This document shows positions 11,311 through 23,091 of a stretch of 64,000 bases of DNA, one piece after another. The stretch comes from Guadua angustifolia (Eukaryota > Streptophyta > Magnoliopsida > Poales > Poaceae): positions 12,783,791 to 12,847,790 of the forward strand of contig CM070520.1 of the NCBI GenBank assembly GCA_036346375.1. Direction: 5' to 3'. Within the stretch, counting starts at the first letter, position 1; the number at the start of each line of letters is the position of its first letter. The notes below the pieces were generated by a model. That model saw only the letters and a list, made by a program, of their open reading frames with translations. It made no database searches and had not been told where the DNA came from. The translations under genes were made by a program, and so were the position numbers.

Positions 11311-13051
11311 GACGGAATTCATTAAACAACGCACATAACATTCAATCCAGAGATGCAACATAATGTCATGATAGCAAGGCACATAAAGTTCATTAAACAA
11401 ATCATAACACGTTCAAACAATGATGCACTTGTATCAGATTACTTACCCTTTTCATCAAAAGACAATTACCCTACTAGATGTGCTTATAAACACGAATACA
11501 ACCATAGTGTAAGCATATACATAACACAAGCAATTAACTAAATACCCTATAAGAGATATATTAGTTGCACTTGTCTTTACCGACGCGTGAGGCAACTCTG
11601 GGTCGAGACCACCCCCGAAGGCACTTTACCTGAAAAATAACGTTGTGCACAAGAAACAATAAAAAATCGACTCAGAACAACATGCTTAACACTCCCACAA
11701 TTTTTAATCGAAAACGGTCCAACTTCCACTAATGCAAATTCCAGACAGCCGGCACTGAAAAAGTCGTAACTTCCAAACGGCTAATCCAAAAGGGATGAGC
11801 CTAGGCTATAAACGATTGCAAGAGATAAATCTACAACTTTTTCTACAGCCGACCGATCGAAATGCACCGATTATTCTCAGATTTGCGATTTAACAGCAGA
11901 CAGACGCAATTTAACTCATTCTGGACAGCATACACCAAAATGAGCATAACTTGAGTTCTACAACTCCAAATCACATAAACGAATACATTTTCTCAATCTA
12001 CCCAAAAATCCTAATTTTTTCTAGACAATGAAAAAGTCTAATTCGGCCTTTACGATGCTCTAATCTGCAGAAGAACACAGACTGAACCAATCACGACACA
12101 GTTTGGACAGCGCTCGGTAAAATAGCCATAACTTTTAAATGGCTGAACGAAACTTAGTGGTTTTGGTCTCTATTGAAAGGTAATTCAATTATCTACAACT
12201 TTTACAATAGCCAGACCCCAGGAAACGCTTGCAGAATTTTCAAATGGCAGTCCAAACAGCGGGACAGAATTCAGCTCAAACAGCACTCTCCAAAAGAACA
12301 CTCTAGACTCTAAATCCTCAACTAACTGCATCAAAAGAACAAGGATCCTAGCTAGGCATTTGATCAAACACCATACATGCAAGAATTAAATCCCCACATT
12401 TCTAGGGTTTACCTCAAATCTCTTACTCATGCAGGAAAGGAAGGTGGGAAGGGTTGATGCTGGCTGCTGAGCTGCCGCCACCTGGGGGAAAAGAGGAGAG
12501 GCGCCGGTTGAAGCTGCTGCCGCGAATGCCTCTCTGCTGCTGCTGACCTAGAGAAGAGGCGTAGGGAGGAGCAGGCACCAGGGGAGAAATCGCCAGGAGA
12601 GAGCAAGACGCTAGGGGAGTAATCGCCAGGGGAGGAATCGCCAGAGAGAAATCGCCAGGGAGAGAGCAAGGCTCGACCAGCAAAACGAAAAGGGGAAAAA
12701 ATCGACAATGCTGCCTCCAAGCAATGCCAGCCACACAAATAAGGAAGGAGAGAGAGAGATTAGGTGAGGGAGGGGAAATTCCCAAAAACCCCTCCTAAAA
12801 GCCAAAAATCCAACTTTTAACCATTAGCGCGAACCAAAAATTAAATTTTTGGCGCGAAACGACAATTGTCAGGATAGACAACTTACCGCAAAACTAAACG
12901 GCACGGAGAAAACACCCATTCCGATAAGTAATTCACGGAAAAACCCAAAACCTTTAATAGAATTAATAACCGCACGACGGTTGAACCTTGAATCAAGAAA
13001 ATGAAGATAACTCCGGCCAAAAACCCAGGAAAACGATTTTGCGGTATTACA
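11311..13051 (-). mobile_element. Partial LTR, likely Ty3/Gypsy
   Basis: On the minus strand a terminus beginning TGTAATACCGC lies at 13051 and cuts into a short ORF. The sequence runs leftwards to the Copia insertion at 11310, so the Copia element is nested in it and its other part would lie beyond the window. It includes AT-rich sequence and a GC-rich patch at 12430-12780. At 12585-12665 that patch has four or five short repeats of GAAATCGCCAG with purine-rich spacers. The overlapping minus-strand ORFs there (12423-12805) are low-complexity and unlikely to be genes. The superfamily is inferred only from the terminus style and absence of Copia signals. Confidence 0.5.
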
Positions 13052-13328
13052 TTGATGTCAGATTAGTGCCTTTGTTATGGAAAGCCACCCCATATTTGAT
13101 GACAAAAATGTTGCCTTTATCTGTAACATGCGTGACTATGGCCTCACCAAGGTCCTTTTTATTCTGAACATATATAGGTGTTCTTGGTGATACCAACTTG
13201 CTTCCCAATGGAGTCTTGGCGTCACGATCGCCATTGGCACCCACACGAAGACATTGCTCAGGCATCAAAATATAGGATCGAGAGGCATCATGGAGGTGCA
13301 CGCAAGCCATGCTCTGTCGCGTAAGCAA
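13047..13328 (-). pseudogene. 93-codon ORF truncated by an LTR insertion
   Basis: A minus-strand ORF of unrecognised function, with a mixed-composition protein (segments such as KLVSPRTPIYV and DKGNIFVIKYGVAFHNKG) that looks more like real coding sequence than most small ORFs here. Its stop codon is created by the first bases of the LTR whose TG terminus is at 13051, so the natural C-terminus is missing. It may be a fragment of a transposon-encoded protein, but I cannot assign a family. No upstream exon was identified. Confidence 0.35.
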
Positions 13329-13947
13329 TATCTACCTATATACATTCTCAATAGCACATCGAACATTGTTTAGATTTCATTGTGGTTCTTTGGGCCATAT
13401 GGCATTCTAATCTGACAAATTACTCGCATGCCTCAGTAATTTGAATACCAGGTGGGTCTGTTAGTTCGTGTCTGCCTCAGCAGTTGGAACATGAGCTGCT
13501 CACCGCACAGTGTAGACGAGAGTGGTAGGTGGGTTGTATGTGCATGTGTGAGTTTTAGGCTGTGTGTATGTATTAGATCATATGTTATTGGGCTATACAT
13601 ATATACATTTAATTAAAGGTAAAAGCTAGAGTTTACCAAGAATAAATAGGAGGTGGTACCTCCCACTGCTATGAGCCGATGGAAACAAATTAAAGAGCCT
13701 GGCGGCGCGTGAAAGAAGAAATCAGAGCGAAAAATTTGGGCGCCGGGGGGCAACGTGTAGCGGCAGCAGCGATTGCACGTGATTTAGGCCGGGCGGTACA
13801 ACAAGAGAGCGGCGGTAACCGACGCTAGACTCCCATGCTCCACAGCTCTAGGGCAGTGTACAACGCAAGCTTGAGGGATCTTCCTGTTGGCAGCAGCACA
13901 AGAAAACGACAGCTATGTCTCTCAGCGCCAAAAAAGTTCGCTAGTAG
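13329..13947. other. Unassigned intergenic sequence
   Basis: No gene or clear repeat was seen. The sequence becomes GC-richer from 13690 to 13920 just before the foldback element. It may be the remainder of whatever element carries the interrupted ORF at 13047-13328. Confidence 0.3.
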
Positions 13948-14140
13948 TTTTTTTTACAAAATTAACCTCTATACAAAATTATTTACAAAAATAGCCTCCA
14001 GATCCACACCTTTTGCAAGCGCGGAAGCAAAAGCTCTTGTGCAAGGCAACAACGGCTGGCAGGAGGGCGGGCGTGAAAGGTGCGGGTCAGTGGCTATTTT
14101 TGCAAATAATTTCGTATGCAAGCTAATTTTGTAAAAAAAA
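13948..14140. mobile_element. Small foldback element (MITE-like)
   Basis: About 193 bp bounded by inverted repeats of roughly 45 bp: 13948-13997 pairs with the reverse complement of 14092-14140 with about five mismatches. The outer ends are runs of T and A. A short GC-rich loop lies between the arms. No transposase is present and I could not settle a target-site duplication, so the family is unassigned. Confidence 0.65.
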
Positions 14141-14179
14141 AGATGGGCTACTATAGTGAAGCTTTCTCAGTGCGCATGT

Positions 14180-14420
14180 ATGGACATAGAAGAGAGTTGA
14201 GAGAAGAAAAGAGGGGGAAGAACATAAGAAAGAATAAAGTAAAATAGAAAAAAATTGAGAAAATTTTAGGAGATTATTTGAGGGTTGTGCTTACATGTAA
14301 TGAGATTTATATGTGTGTTTTGCATTCTTAGTTTGAGGAAAAAAGTCAATAAGTATGGATTTCGATCTACTAATTCTTATATGAGAAGTGCTTTAATGCT
14401 CTTTCAAAACAAACTACACT
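14180..14420 (-). repeat. Dispersed repeat, copy 1 (inverted relative of 36200-36400)
   Basis: The reverse complement of this AT-rich segment resembles 36200-36400. Shared words include AGAATTA, GAATCCATACT-like and GCACAAACCTCAA-like segments and a TTTCTCAATTTT tract. Similarity is moderate, which suggests an old, decayed transposon family. No coding sequence. Confidence 0.45.
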
Positions 14421-14479
14421 AATCTAAAAACACCTCAACTAATTAAGAGAAAGACCACATTAGTCATTCAAACTTCTAA

Positions 14480-14960
14480 ATAAAGCCCGTGGATCCGAAT
14501 CTCAGACCGAGGTCCTAACCCAACGCCTCATCTTTCCCACGAGCCACTTTTCTTGTAATAGCTCCTCCCCGTCGTCCAAGATCTTCCTCCCATCAATCAA
14601 AATCGCCTCCGGTTCAGCCACCCGACCACCGCCGATCCTAGGTAGGGCTTCCTCCAAAAAAAAAAAAAAACCGCCATTGCCGCCTCGCTCTCAAGACCAA
14701 GACCACCGCTGCCCTGCCCTCCGCCGCCTTACCTCCTCTGTTCACGGCCCGCTGGCCTTCCCTCCGGCTCCTTCAACAACGGGTCCGTGAGTCTCCTGTC
14801 GCCTGCACCGCCGCCGCCTGGCTCGCAGGTGCTCTCTTCCTCCCTGCTGCTTCCTCCTGCCCTCCTCCCTCTGCTCCCTTGCGCCGCCTCTCCGATCTGC
14901 CTCCCTCTCTCCTTGTTCGATCCCCATTCAACCCTCCTCACGGGCGCGGCACATTAAGGC
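14480..14960. other. GC-rich leader-like segment, no intact gene
   Basis: A C/T-rich, high-GC segment that contains a 14-A run at about 14657-14670 and CCGCCG-type repeats, resembling a plant 5' UTR or first exon. Open frames on the minus strand (14729-14941) are low-complexity Arg/Glu/Gly-rich and look like shadows. No continuing gene was recognised downstream. It could be a captured or abandoned first exon. Confidence 0.3.
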
Positions 14961-16375
14961 AAATGAAAGTACGATGTGCAATTTTGGAGTAACATTTTTC
15001 TCGATACTAATCTGAGGAGCTCTGTGTGTATACTGTGGTGTGATCCTCTTGAAATGAAACGGCAGACGACTATTTCTTCTCTGCGCTGCCGGTTGTCCAG
15101 AAGAGAATTGCTCAAGGAGGTGTGAGGCTTGCTGCAATACTCAACCGGAACTTCTGTGGGAACTACAGGCTGCAGAGTAGTTGATCCAATAGTAATCAAA
15201 CAGTAAAGGGAAAGGGATTAGCCTACTTTCTGAATTAGAATAAGATTATCCTGTCTGGCATTCACAGTTTCAGGTATTTGCTATGTCTGGAAGAGTAAAT
15301 CCAAGCTTTGGTCTGTTGTAATTTTCCTAAACCCTGATTTGGTCGGTTTTGGACTTTTTAATCTCAGCCAGCAAGCTTCGGGATGGACAATCTATGGTTG
15401 ATTCTTGAAGTTGATTTTGCCTCCACATTAAGGTAAATGAAAGTACGACGTACGATTTTGAATTGGAAAAGCTAATATCTTTTATATCGTGCTTCAATTG
15501 TTGCATTCTTTTATATCATGCTTCAATTGTTGCATGTGCCTCGCAAGTAGCGGTAACAAAGTAACAAACACATGCTCTTTATATAGTCAGCACATGTGGG
15601 GCTATGGTAATTTTTCCCTACCAGACGTGTACTTGCATGTAATTTTGTTTCTGAACTAAGAGTTTGTATGGAACACGAAGTCTATTATTTCAGTTACTGG
15701 GATACTTTCTAAGTAAGCATTATCTCTCCTTGCTGATTTTTCCTTTTGTTGCCCTTTTCACTCAGTTCCATACACTTTTGATTTCACACGGGTGTAAGTA
15801 CTTTTATGATGCTAATCTGTAGGTTATAACCCTGCTTTCAAAAGAGATGTTAAATAATGTATTGTTATGATGTTCATTTTGAAGATACTCCTTTTTCCCT
15901 TGCAACGGCGTGCCTTGAAGGCCTACACTGTAACACTGATCAAAAGGGCATGTCAGTGTGTCATGTCCTTAAGCGGAGAATTTAACCTGCACTGATTAGA
16001 ACAGCATGTCAGTCAGTCATGTCCTTAGAGGAGAGCTTAACCAATAATCATCCAAGATACCTTCTTAAGAAGTTGATTTGTCCATAGCACTATGGGGTAC
16101 AGCTATTTCTGTCGTGTTGAGTTTTACTGAACGAACTGAACGAAAAGATTGGGCCTCACAAGGTAGCCAATATGTTTTCTCTTCAATATTTTTAGGCTCA
16201 TGCTGTGTTCTGTTCTCAATTAGTGGTGATTTAGTCCGTTTATACATGCATCATTTAATCCATCTATAGTTACTCCTTTGTTCTATGTGAAGCCTTCCTA
16301 TTTGTGCTCTTGCATTACAATATGATGAAAAAATGAGTCTGTATCTTTCTCGACTATATAACATAATGTTATTTA
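14951..16375. repeat. Intron-like region with three local duplications
   Basis: Mostly T-rich, intron-like sequence without a recognisable gene. It contains three internal duplications. A ~38-bp segment with AAATGAAAGTACGA occurs at 14951 and again at 15422. A ~30-bp unit containing TATATC(G/A)TGCTTCAATTG is tandemly doubled at 15477-15533. A ~57-bp unit with GCATGTCAGT and TCATGTCCTTA is doubled at 15932-16042. A 63-codon plus-strand ORF at 16078-16269 is hydrophobic and unassigned. Confidence 0.5.
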
Positions 16376-16379
16376 GCAC

Positions 16380-17560
16380 TGTGAAATTCTGAAGGCACAT
16401 GCACTTTCACAAAACCCATGTAATTCGCCCATTACCGAAGTAGGAGGCGGTTTGACAAACCACGACGTTGGTCTAAGTGGTTTAGGTCAAACCAAAAAGG
16501 AGATGGACATGATTCATACTGTGAAGCTAATTGGAGTGTAATGGACAAAACCCATTATGATGTTGGGTTACTGGGCTAGCTTATGTTGAGTGTGGATAGA
16601 ATCCACTTTGTGTCCAGGTTAGGGTTTGTGGTGTGCCTCTTCTATATTAGTGGTTGAGATGTAGAGGAAGGAACTAAGCTTTGTGAAAGAAGTGATCTCT
16701 TAGAGAAAGAGAGGACATTCTTTGGGTGTGTGCGTGCTTTAAAGAGAGCTCTACCCTCCCGCGGAGAGGTTTTGTAATTATCCTCTAAAGGTGAAATAGA
16801 AATCAAATTCGTGCTCATTATCTTACTCAAGTCTTTTTCTTTCCTTTCTTGAGTTTTTTTATTTCAATTTGGTTTTTCTCTCTTGATCTTGTGTTGCCAA
16901 TGATGAATGATTGATAGATGAATCATCTGTAGATCACATTCCAATCATCTAGGCAAGCTTTGCAAAATCTCCAAAATTCTTCTCAAGAAACTGGTTTTAG
17001 CTTGGAAAGAAAGGATTCGTGGTTGATCATGTTCTTGCACATTTGAGGGTTTTTTTTGTTGTTCTTAATTGTTGTGATATATGGGAGATCATTTAAGATC
17101 ATCTTTATCATAAATCCTCACGAGCAAGCACATATTGAAGTTTACAGTTTTGTCCTAGTTTTGGTGCAACATGCTTAAAATTTAAAAATGTCAGAACTTT
17201 GACGTCGATCTATTTGATCGATGGTTGCAAAATTTCATGGGATTTAGATCATAAAATAAAAAGTAACATCAATTTTAGATTTGAAATCATGCCGATTTTT
17301 TTTGTTCATTCGGTAGTACCGACTACGATAGTGCAGGTTTCACTGTTCATTTTGGTACTACCAGACTTATAACTGCGGTAGTGCCGTCCCCGGATTTTCT
17401 CTGAAAATTTATACTTTCGCTACTCTTCGATGTAGAGAGGTTTTGGTTGGTTCATTTTGGGTGGGGGAGGGGCAATTGTTGTTGATCATTCACCTCCTTG
17501 TGAATTGTGATCATCATTTTCGGCCCCACATTTAACGTTATAGTTTGCATTGCGTACTAT
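16380..17560. mobile_element. Decayed LTR-element remnant
   Basis: AT-rich sequence without coding potential. At 17308-17395 it carries the GGTAGTACCG / GGTACTACC motif set also seen (as GGTAGCACCG) in the Copia LTR at 8880-9215. It also has a purine-rich GTGGGGGAGGGGC tract at 17461-17474 of PPT type. I infer a fragment of a related long-LTR Copia element, but no boundaries could be set. Confidence 0.4.
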
Positions 17561-18180
17561 GATAAGACTAGGCTGACGAAGGTAAAAGCTTGCAAAACAC
17601 TAGACGACTTTGATGAAAAATGTTCATATTGCAATAACAGGTCAGTGCTCACCATGGAATGAGAAAAGAGTAATGCGTCAGCTACCAACACAATGGGTTG
17701 TTTCTGCAAACCTCAGATCCATGCAAGCCCAATCCAAGCCATAAATCCATAACAGAAATACAGATGGTCACATCATTCCCATGAAGCATGGCATATGTGC
17801 TCCATGCTTGTTGTTACATTCGATGAAACACGGGTATAATTGGAAACCACTACTTATACACACCGGAGATACTTGAGAGGAAGATAGACGCATGCATAAG
17901 GGATGATTGAGAAACCTCCATCTCATCTTGTAGAAACCTTCGAGTGGTGCGTGCAGGATGAGTTGAACCACAAGCGGAAGATTTGCCTTAGAAAATAGAA
18001 TAATCGTGTGTTTGTGTCAGCTGCAAAAAGCACACAAGAAAATGACTTCAGTTATTGAATTGCTTGTCTTACGGAGAACTATAGTCTAGTACATTCAAGA
18101 GAATACAATTTCAGTTTTAAAAGGGAATTAAGCTCAACCAGTTGATTTTGCAATGGACAGAAACTTACACATAAGCTAAG
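17561..18180. other. 3' flank of the NLR gene
   Basis: About 600 bp downstream of the NLR stop codon on its strand. No ORF or repeat of note was seen. It probably includes the 3' UTR, but no poly(A) signal stands out clearly. Confidence 0.3.
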
Positions 18181-21044
18181 CTAAGCGGTATTGATTGAGC
18201 ATATTGCAACTCCTTTTAAGGTTGAGGAAAAACAACAAATATTTGCACGATACGCTAAACTCGGAACGCAAATACTAGTCAAATCAAAGACGAAAGGAGG
18301 GATGACATAGTTACCGACCTTGCATCCTTTCCCCTGCAGCTCTTTGAGAGTGCTATCGTCTCTAGAAATGTTGCCCATAATATGCAGATGGAGCTCCTTG
18401 AGGGACGGAAGGTGCAGCAACCCATCCGGAAGCTTACTCATCCACTTGCACCGTTCAAATATTAGGATGGAGAGCCTTGGCATTGCCCCAACCTCTATCC
18501 TCCACTCCTCAGTGGAAAATTCATTAAGTAGCAACCCTTGCAGCCGAGGGAACCCTTGGGCAGAGCAGGACATGGTCTGGCCCTCATACCCTGCCAAGTT
18601 CAGCATCACAAGACAAGGAAGCTTTCCAGGACCGGCATCGGGTCTTGTTTAATGACATTAGCAACTAGACTGAAATGCCGTAGATTTTGTGGGAAGAGTT
18701 TGTTCTCCGGGAGTCTATCGATCACATTGAATCTTTTGAGAGAAATCTCAACAAGGTGAGGCATGTCTGCAAATATTTTAAACATCTCAATAGGGATGAG
18801 GTCGTAGTAGTTGAGGTCCAAGTGAAAGGTTGTTAGCTAAGTCATTTGGCCCAAAAACGTCACTATATCACAGTGGAAATCGCCACTATCAACAAAGAGT
18901 TGATTATCTATATAAAAGGTCTGGAGCTCTTTTTGATGGACACTCCTTGGTGCGGAAAATTTCCTAGGAAGGTAGACATGCCTTAGAGCAGGGATATCCC
19001 ATAGAGACTTTGGTACGACTGAGTCCAATTCGGTACCCCTCAGATCTATAGTTTGCAAGTAAAGCATCTGTCCAATTGAAGAAGGGACCGTGACCTGTCT
19101 ACACCGTCTCAACCTGAGACATCTTAGGTGAATGCACTCACCAATTACCCTAGAGAAATTCTTTAGGGTTGAGCGTTCTACGTGAAGAACTCTCAAGAAT
19201 CTTAGCTTAGGTAGGGAGAATGATGAAAGTTCAAAGCGAACTAGAGTTCGGAGATTAGGTGCTGCCCGAAAAATATTGTCATCACAGGAGCTTTGAAATG
19301 AATAACGATACGATGTCATGGTATCAGGTGACAATGCACCAACTTGGCCTGCATTTTTTTAGTGCATCCATGTCAGCAAGAAGGCAAATATTTGGACATA
19401 TATTGAAACAAAAATGAACTATGTACAAAGAGGTGAGAGGAAGACTGACCTGCAGTTTTGTCGATGATATTAAGAAAACCATCTTGTCTTGCTTCTTCTA
19501 TGAACCAGTCACGTAAAATATCATGAATCCTTATTTCTTCAATCCATCCATGTGCCCTGCTTCTGCCAACAACTTGGACCAAGCTTCTTTCAGCCAGCTC
19601 AGTAACATACTTACGTGCTGTTTCTTCCAGTTTATGCTTTGGCGTATGTGGAATGAAGCATTCTGCTACCCATAATTGGATAAGATCCAGCACTGATATA
19701 TCATAATCCTCAGGAAAAGCAGCAAGATAGAGGAAGCAAGATTTTAAATAATGATTTGGCAAGTCATTGTAACTGCGAGCCAGTATGCGTCGCATCATTT
19801 GTCCATCCGCTGTTGATGTCCAACTCAAAAGCAAATCTGACCATGCTTCTATGTTTAGATTCTTTGACAGATAACCCCCAGAACTGAAAGTGCAAGTGGT
19901 AAGCCATTACATTTCTTTGCAAGCTTTCTCCTAGTTCTTCAAAGTCATTTATATTACATACCGTGGACCTTTTATATGATGGTAAGGATTTGCTACAAAT
20001 GAGTTCCCAACTTTTCTCATCATTCAAGAGCTTCAGGTCATGAACATAGGTTGGCATTTGAATATGATTTGCAACATCAGTCTTTCGGGTGGTTAACATT
20101 ACTCTACTACCATTTTTCACATCAGGAAATACTTTAAACCTTCTATTTGTTAGGTTAACCCATCTATTTATTTGGTTCCATGTATCTATTTCCCACACAT
20201 CATCAAGCACGACTAAATATCTTTTTTGCAATAGAAAATCATGGATCTTCTTCCCCACCTCATGCTCCTGCATCTGATCAATTTTGCTAGAGTCATCTCT
20301 GGCCCCCATTATTTGTTTCATAATATCCTTCAGTAAATCAACGCCCTTGAACTTTTGAGATACAGTCACCCAAGCAACTGTATCAAAGTGTTCTGTGATT
20401 TTAGGTGAGCTGTAGACTTTTCTAGCGAGTGTAGTTTTCCCTGCCCCACCCATGGCAACTACAGAGACAACACTAAGCATGTTCTCTTGGTCAACTAACT
20501 TCCCCACTATCAGTTTGTACTCATTCTCAAAACCAACGACGACATCATCTTCAATATTTTGATACATGGGATGGTAATCTTGCGGAAATTCATCCTCAAC
20601 ATGACCATTCTCTGCTGAAGTATCACCTAGATCAACAATTTTCAAACGGTTTGCACTCTCAGAAATGTCCCTGATCTTCCTTCTTATACGTTTAATTTCA
20701 ACACCGACTTCATGAAGGGTAATCAAGTCACATGGTAAGCGAGCATACCTTGAAATGGAACCCATGAAGCCCTTTTTCAGTCTATTCCTCTTCTCCATGT
20801 ACTCCGCTTCTTCGATGACATTCTCAGCCTCATATGCTGCATCCCTGATCTGGCTGACCCAGGTTGCAGCACTTGCATTTCCTGATCTCCACTTGGTGTC
20901 GGCATCTTTCAGGAAGGGCTGCAACCGCTTCAGTTCATCTTTCAAGAACCCCACTTCAAGCTTGACTCCACATAAAAATGCTGTCTCCTGTACTGCAAGT
21001 TTGCTCAAGTTCCCAACCACGGGAGTAAGAGCAGACTCGGCCAT
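18181..21044 (-). pseudogene. CC-NBS-LRR disease-resistance protein (RPM1/RPP13-like), disrupted as written
   Basis: An intracellular immune receptor. Starting at ATG 21044, exon 1 encodes an Rx-type coiled coil (residues ~1-150, with AYEAENVIEE in place of EDVID), then NB-ARC: P-loop GGAGKTTLARKVY, RNBS-A FDTVAWVTVSQKF, kinase-2 RYLVVLDDVW, RNBS-B NGSRVMLTTR, a GLPL region, RNBS-D CFLYLAAFPEDYD, and an MHD-like IHD. A 101-bp GT-AG intron (19349-19449) interrupts the region after the MHD. Exon 2 encodes a leucine-rich domain ending at 18181. Total ~920 codons, normal for the family. Breaks: two one-base losses near 19875-19905 around GLPL, one near 18620, and an in-frame TAG at 18837-18839. 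The first three lie in short homopolymers and may be sequencing errors; the TAG looks like a substitution. Confidence 0.9.
19349..19449 (-). other. NLR intron, 101 bp
   Basis: On the minus strand the donor is CTGCAG|GTCAGT, with the first intron base at 19449. The acceptor is ATGCAG|GCCAAG, with the last intron base at 19349. Splicing is phase 1 and joins the post-MHD sequence to the leucine-rich repeat exon without a frame change. An intron here, shortly after the MHD, is plausible for grass CNL genes. Confidence 0.75.
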
Positions 21045-21616
21045 TGCTCCTTGCCTCTGCTCTCAGAGATGGAATGCTTTATCAAACATGCGAGCGTAGA
21101 ATGTAGTGGTGGCCGAGGAAGATATGGTTTGATTTTGTACTAGAGCAGAGAAAAGCACACTCGATGGAATGAAAGGTGCACGGCAAGAATTTCTTGAGAC
21201 TGTGCATCACGGCAAAAAAGATGCACAGCACAGCAAAGCAAAGCAAAGAAAAGCAAGTATTTCAGTAAAGAATGCAAAGCAAAGGGGCTCTAGGGGTTTA
21301 CCATTCTTGATATGGGGTTTTAGCATCAGACCATACGAAGAATCTTTCTCGATCAAGTCGCAGAAGGGAAGACAAGTTTCTTTTTCCCGCTTTCACGTAG
21401 AGAAAACTGGTTTTGGCGAGCGTGGTGACTTGACTAGATTGGGCTTAGGAGTGCCTGAATTACCCTTTTTTTTACTGATTCCAGCGCGCCCTTTTTTTTT
21501 GTGTGAACAGCATTGCCTCTTTCAGGTTGGGTTCCCCCGACTTTGTTACTTGCATCAGCATCTGTACTGATTTAGTGATTGCTGTAGTGTAAATCATTTG
21601 CTTAACTGTTAGCTCC
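21045..21616. other. 5' flank of the NLR gene
   Basis: The region between the NLR start codon and the CACTA element. The 133-codon plus-strand ORF at 21169-21570 is of biased composition and probably not a gene. The NLR promoter should lie here; I see no confident TATA box. The CACTA element lies only ~575 bp upstream of the NLR ATG. Confidence 0.35.
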
Positions 21617-21644
21617 TATCACCACTACAGAACGGCACATTACT

Positions 21645-22040
21645 ATCGCTTCATCTGTGTCGGTTCTTAAGTTTTCAGGAAAAAACGATTGTGATAGATT
21701 ACTTCGGACGGGGTGTTAGTAATAATCACTATCGGTTCTGAGATTATAGTGATTGTGATATGGACTCGACATATCCCAATCGGTTCTCAACTAACAAGTC
21801 GATAGTGATATGTACTATCATCTCTATCGGTTCCAAGAAAATAAGCGATAGTGATGATCACGATACATCACTATCGGTTCTTTTATATGTGATAGTGATG
21901 TAGTATATCACTATCGGTTCCAAGAAAAGAAGCGATAGTGATGTTCACGTGATCATCACTATCGCTTTATGAAAGAACCGATAGTGATAACCGTGGAAAT
22001 CACTATCGCTTTTAGTTGAGAACCGATTGTGATGCCTCAC
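21645..22040. repeat. CACTA left subterminal repeats
   Basis: More than a dozen copies of ATCACTATCGGTTC or its complement alternate in orientation, forming potential hairpins. Such repeats are the binding sites of the small CACTA-encoded protein that aligns transposon ends. A TATA-like TTATATATA at about 22045 follows, consistent with the transposase promoter. Confidence 0.85.
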
Positions 22041-22455
22041 AGGTTATATATACCACTCGGGAACAAGATCTCTGTTGTTGTTCCAGAGAGATTTCTCCGC
22101 CGCCAAGAAAAAAGCTCATATTCGTGCTTGGAAGCAATACTTGGATGATAAAATTTGAAGTCCTCAAGGATAGGTGTTAAGAGGGCAAATTTGAAGCCTT
22201 ATCTTGAGGTGATTCCTTCTTTTTACCCTCGCTTGCTGTTTTCTTCAAAATGTGAGCAATCTGCCTTTAAATTAAACCCTTCAATTTTGCACTAGGTAAT
22301 TTTGATACATCGTGAATAAAGTTTAAGTTGCAATCGAATTGAGTATATGCTATCAGATTTCACACTCTCTATTAATTTGTCAAGCACACATCTATTTAAT
22401 TATTGTAGTGCTCTTGTTAATATGGAATTATTGTTAATTTCTATCATGTGATAAA

Positions 22456-22802
22456 TGCTAGAGTTTAGGTTATGAACCTACGCCTCTGCTCGAGGATGCT
22501 TGTTTATAAATATGCCGAACAAAATGGCATATTTATAAGTGAGCAGCCTCAATTGTCCACGCTTTTTATTTGATAGGGGGAAAGTTCTCGAAGTTCTCGA
22601 GACAGTTGTACAACTCAGAGTAGATTTCGTAGCGTTTCCTGGTGTTCTATATACACACCCTCTTGACCTGTTGTCGAGACGTGTATGGAGAACAATGAGA
22701 TGTCTTAAATTTTCTCTCGAGTTGTACAACACCTTAGGAACTTTCCTAACCACATATCCTCGAATGGGATTAGGACCTAACCTATTTAGAGATTAGGAGT
22801 CA
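22456..22802. repeat. 345-bp leader repeat, copy A
   Basis: Runs from TGCTAGAGTTTAGG to AGGAGTCA and repeats at 28407-28747 at high similarity. It holds an inverted repeat (TATAAATATGCC ... GGCATATTTATA) and paired GTTGTACAAC palindromes. It lies ~290 bp upstream of the TNP2 start. It has LTR-like TG/CA ends but no matching target duplication, so it could be a solo LTR-like insertion or part of the CACTA leader. Confidence 0.65.
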
Positions 22803-23091
22803 TCGTTGGTACCCTTTTGTTTTGTTTTGTTGTAGTCAAAAGATTTGCAAGTACTACAAGAGCTATATAATTAGATTATTTGATATCATTGTTGATGTTA
22901 AAATGTAGGTCTCCTATGTAAGGAATTGAAAGCACTAAACCGAGAAGAATCTAGATATCGATCGAGTACATATTTTATATATCTTGGAACCTCGTCCTCT
23001 ATTTCGCAGGTAATATTAACCGAAATGATGTCTCAATATTTCAAATAGCTAGCTAGGTGTCTCAATATTTATTGTGCGAGTTTAATTACAG

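Noticed and set aside
12423..12805. Overlapping minus-strand ORFs of 64-120 codons
   Set aside because: They lie in a GC-rich repeat patch of an LTR, overlap in several frames and give low-complexity Ser/Pro/Leu peptides.
14729..14941. Arg/Glu/Gly-rich minus-strand ORFs, possible disordered protein
   Set aside because: The opposite strand looks like a C/T-rich leader. The ORFs overlap in two frames and have no recognisable domain.
16078..16269. 63-codon hydrophobic ORF, considered as an organelle-gene insertion
   Set aside because: I could not match it to any chloroplast or mitochondrial protein, and its flanks show no organellar features.
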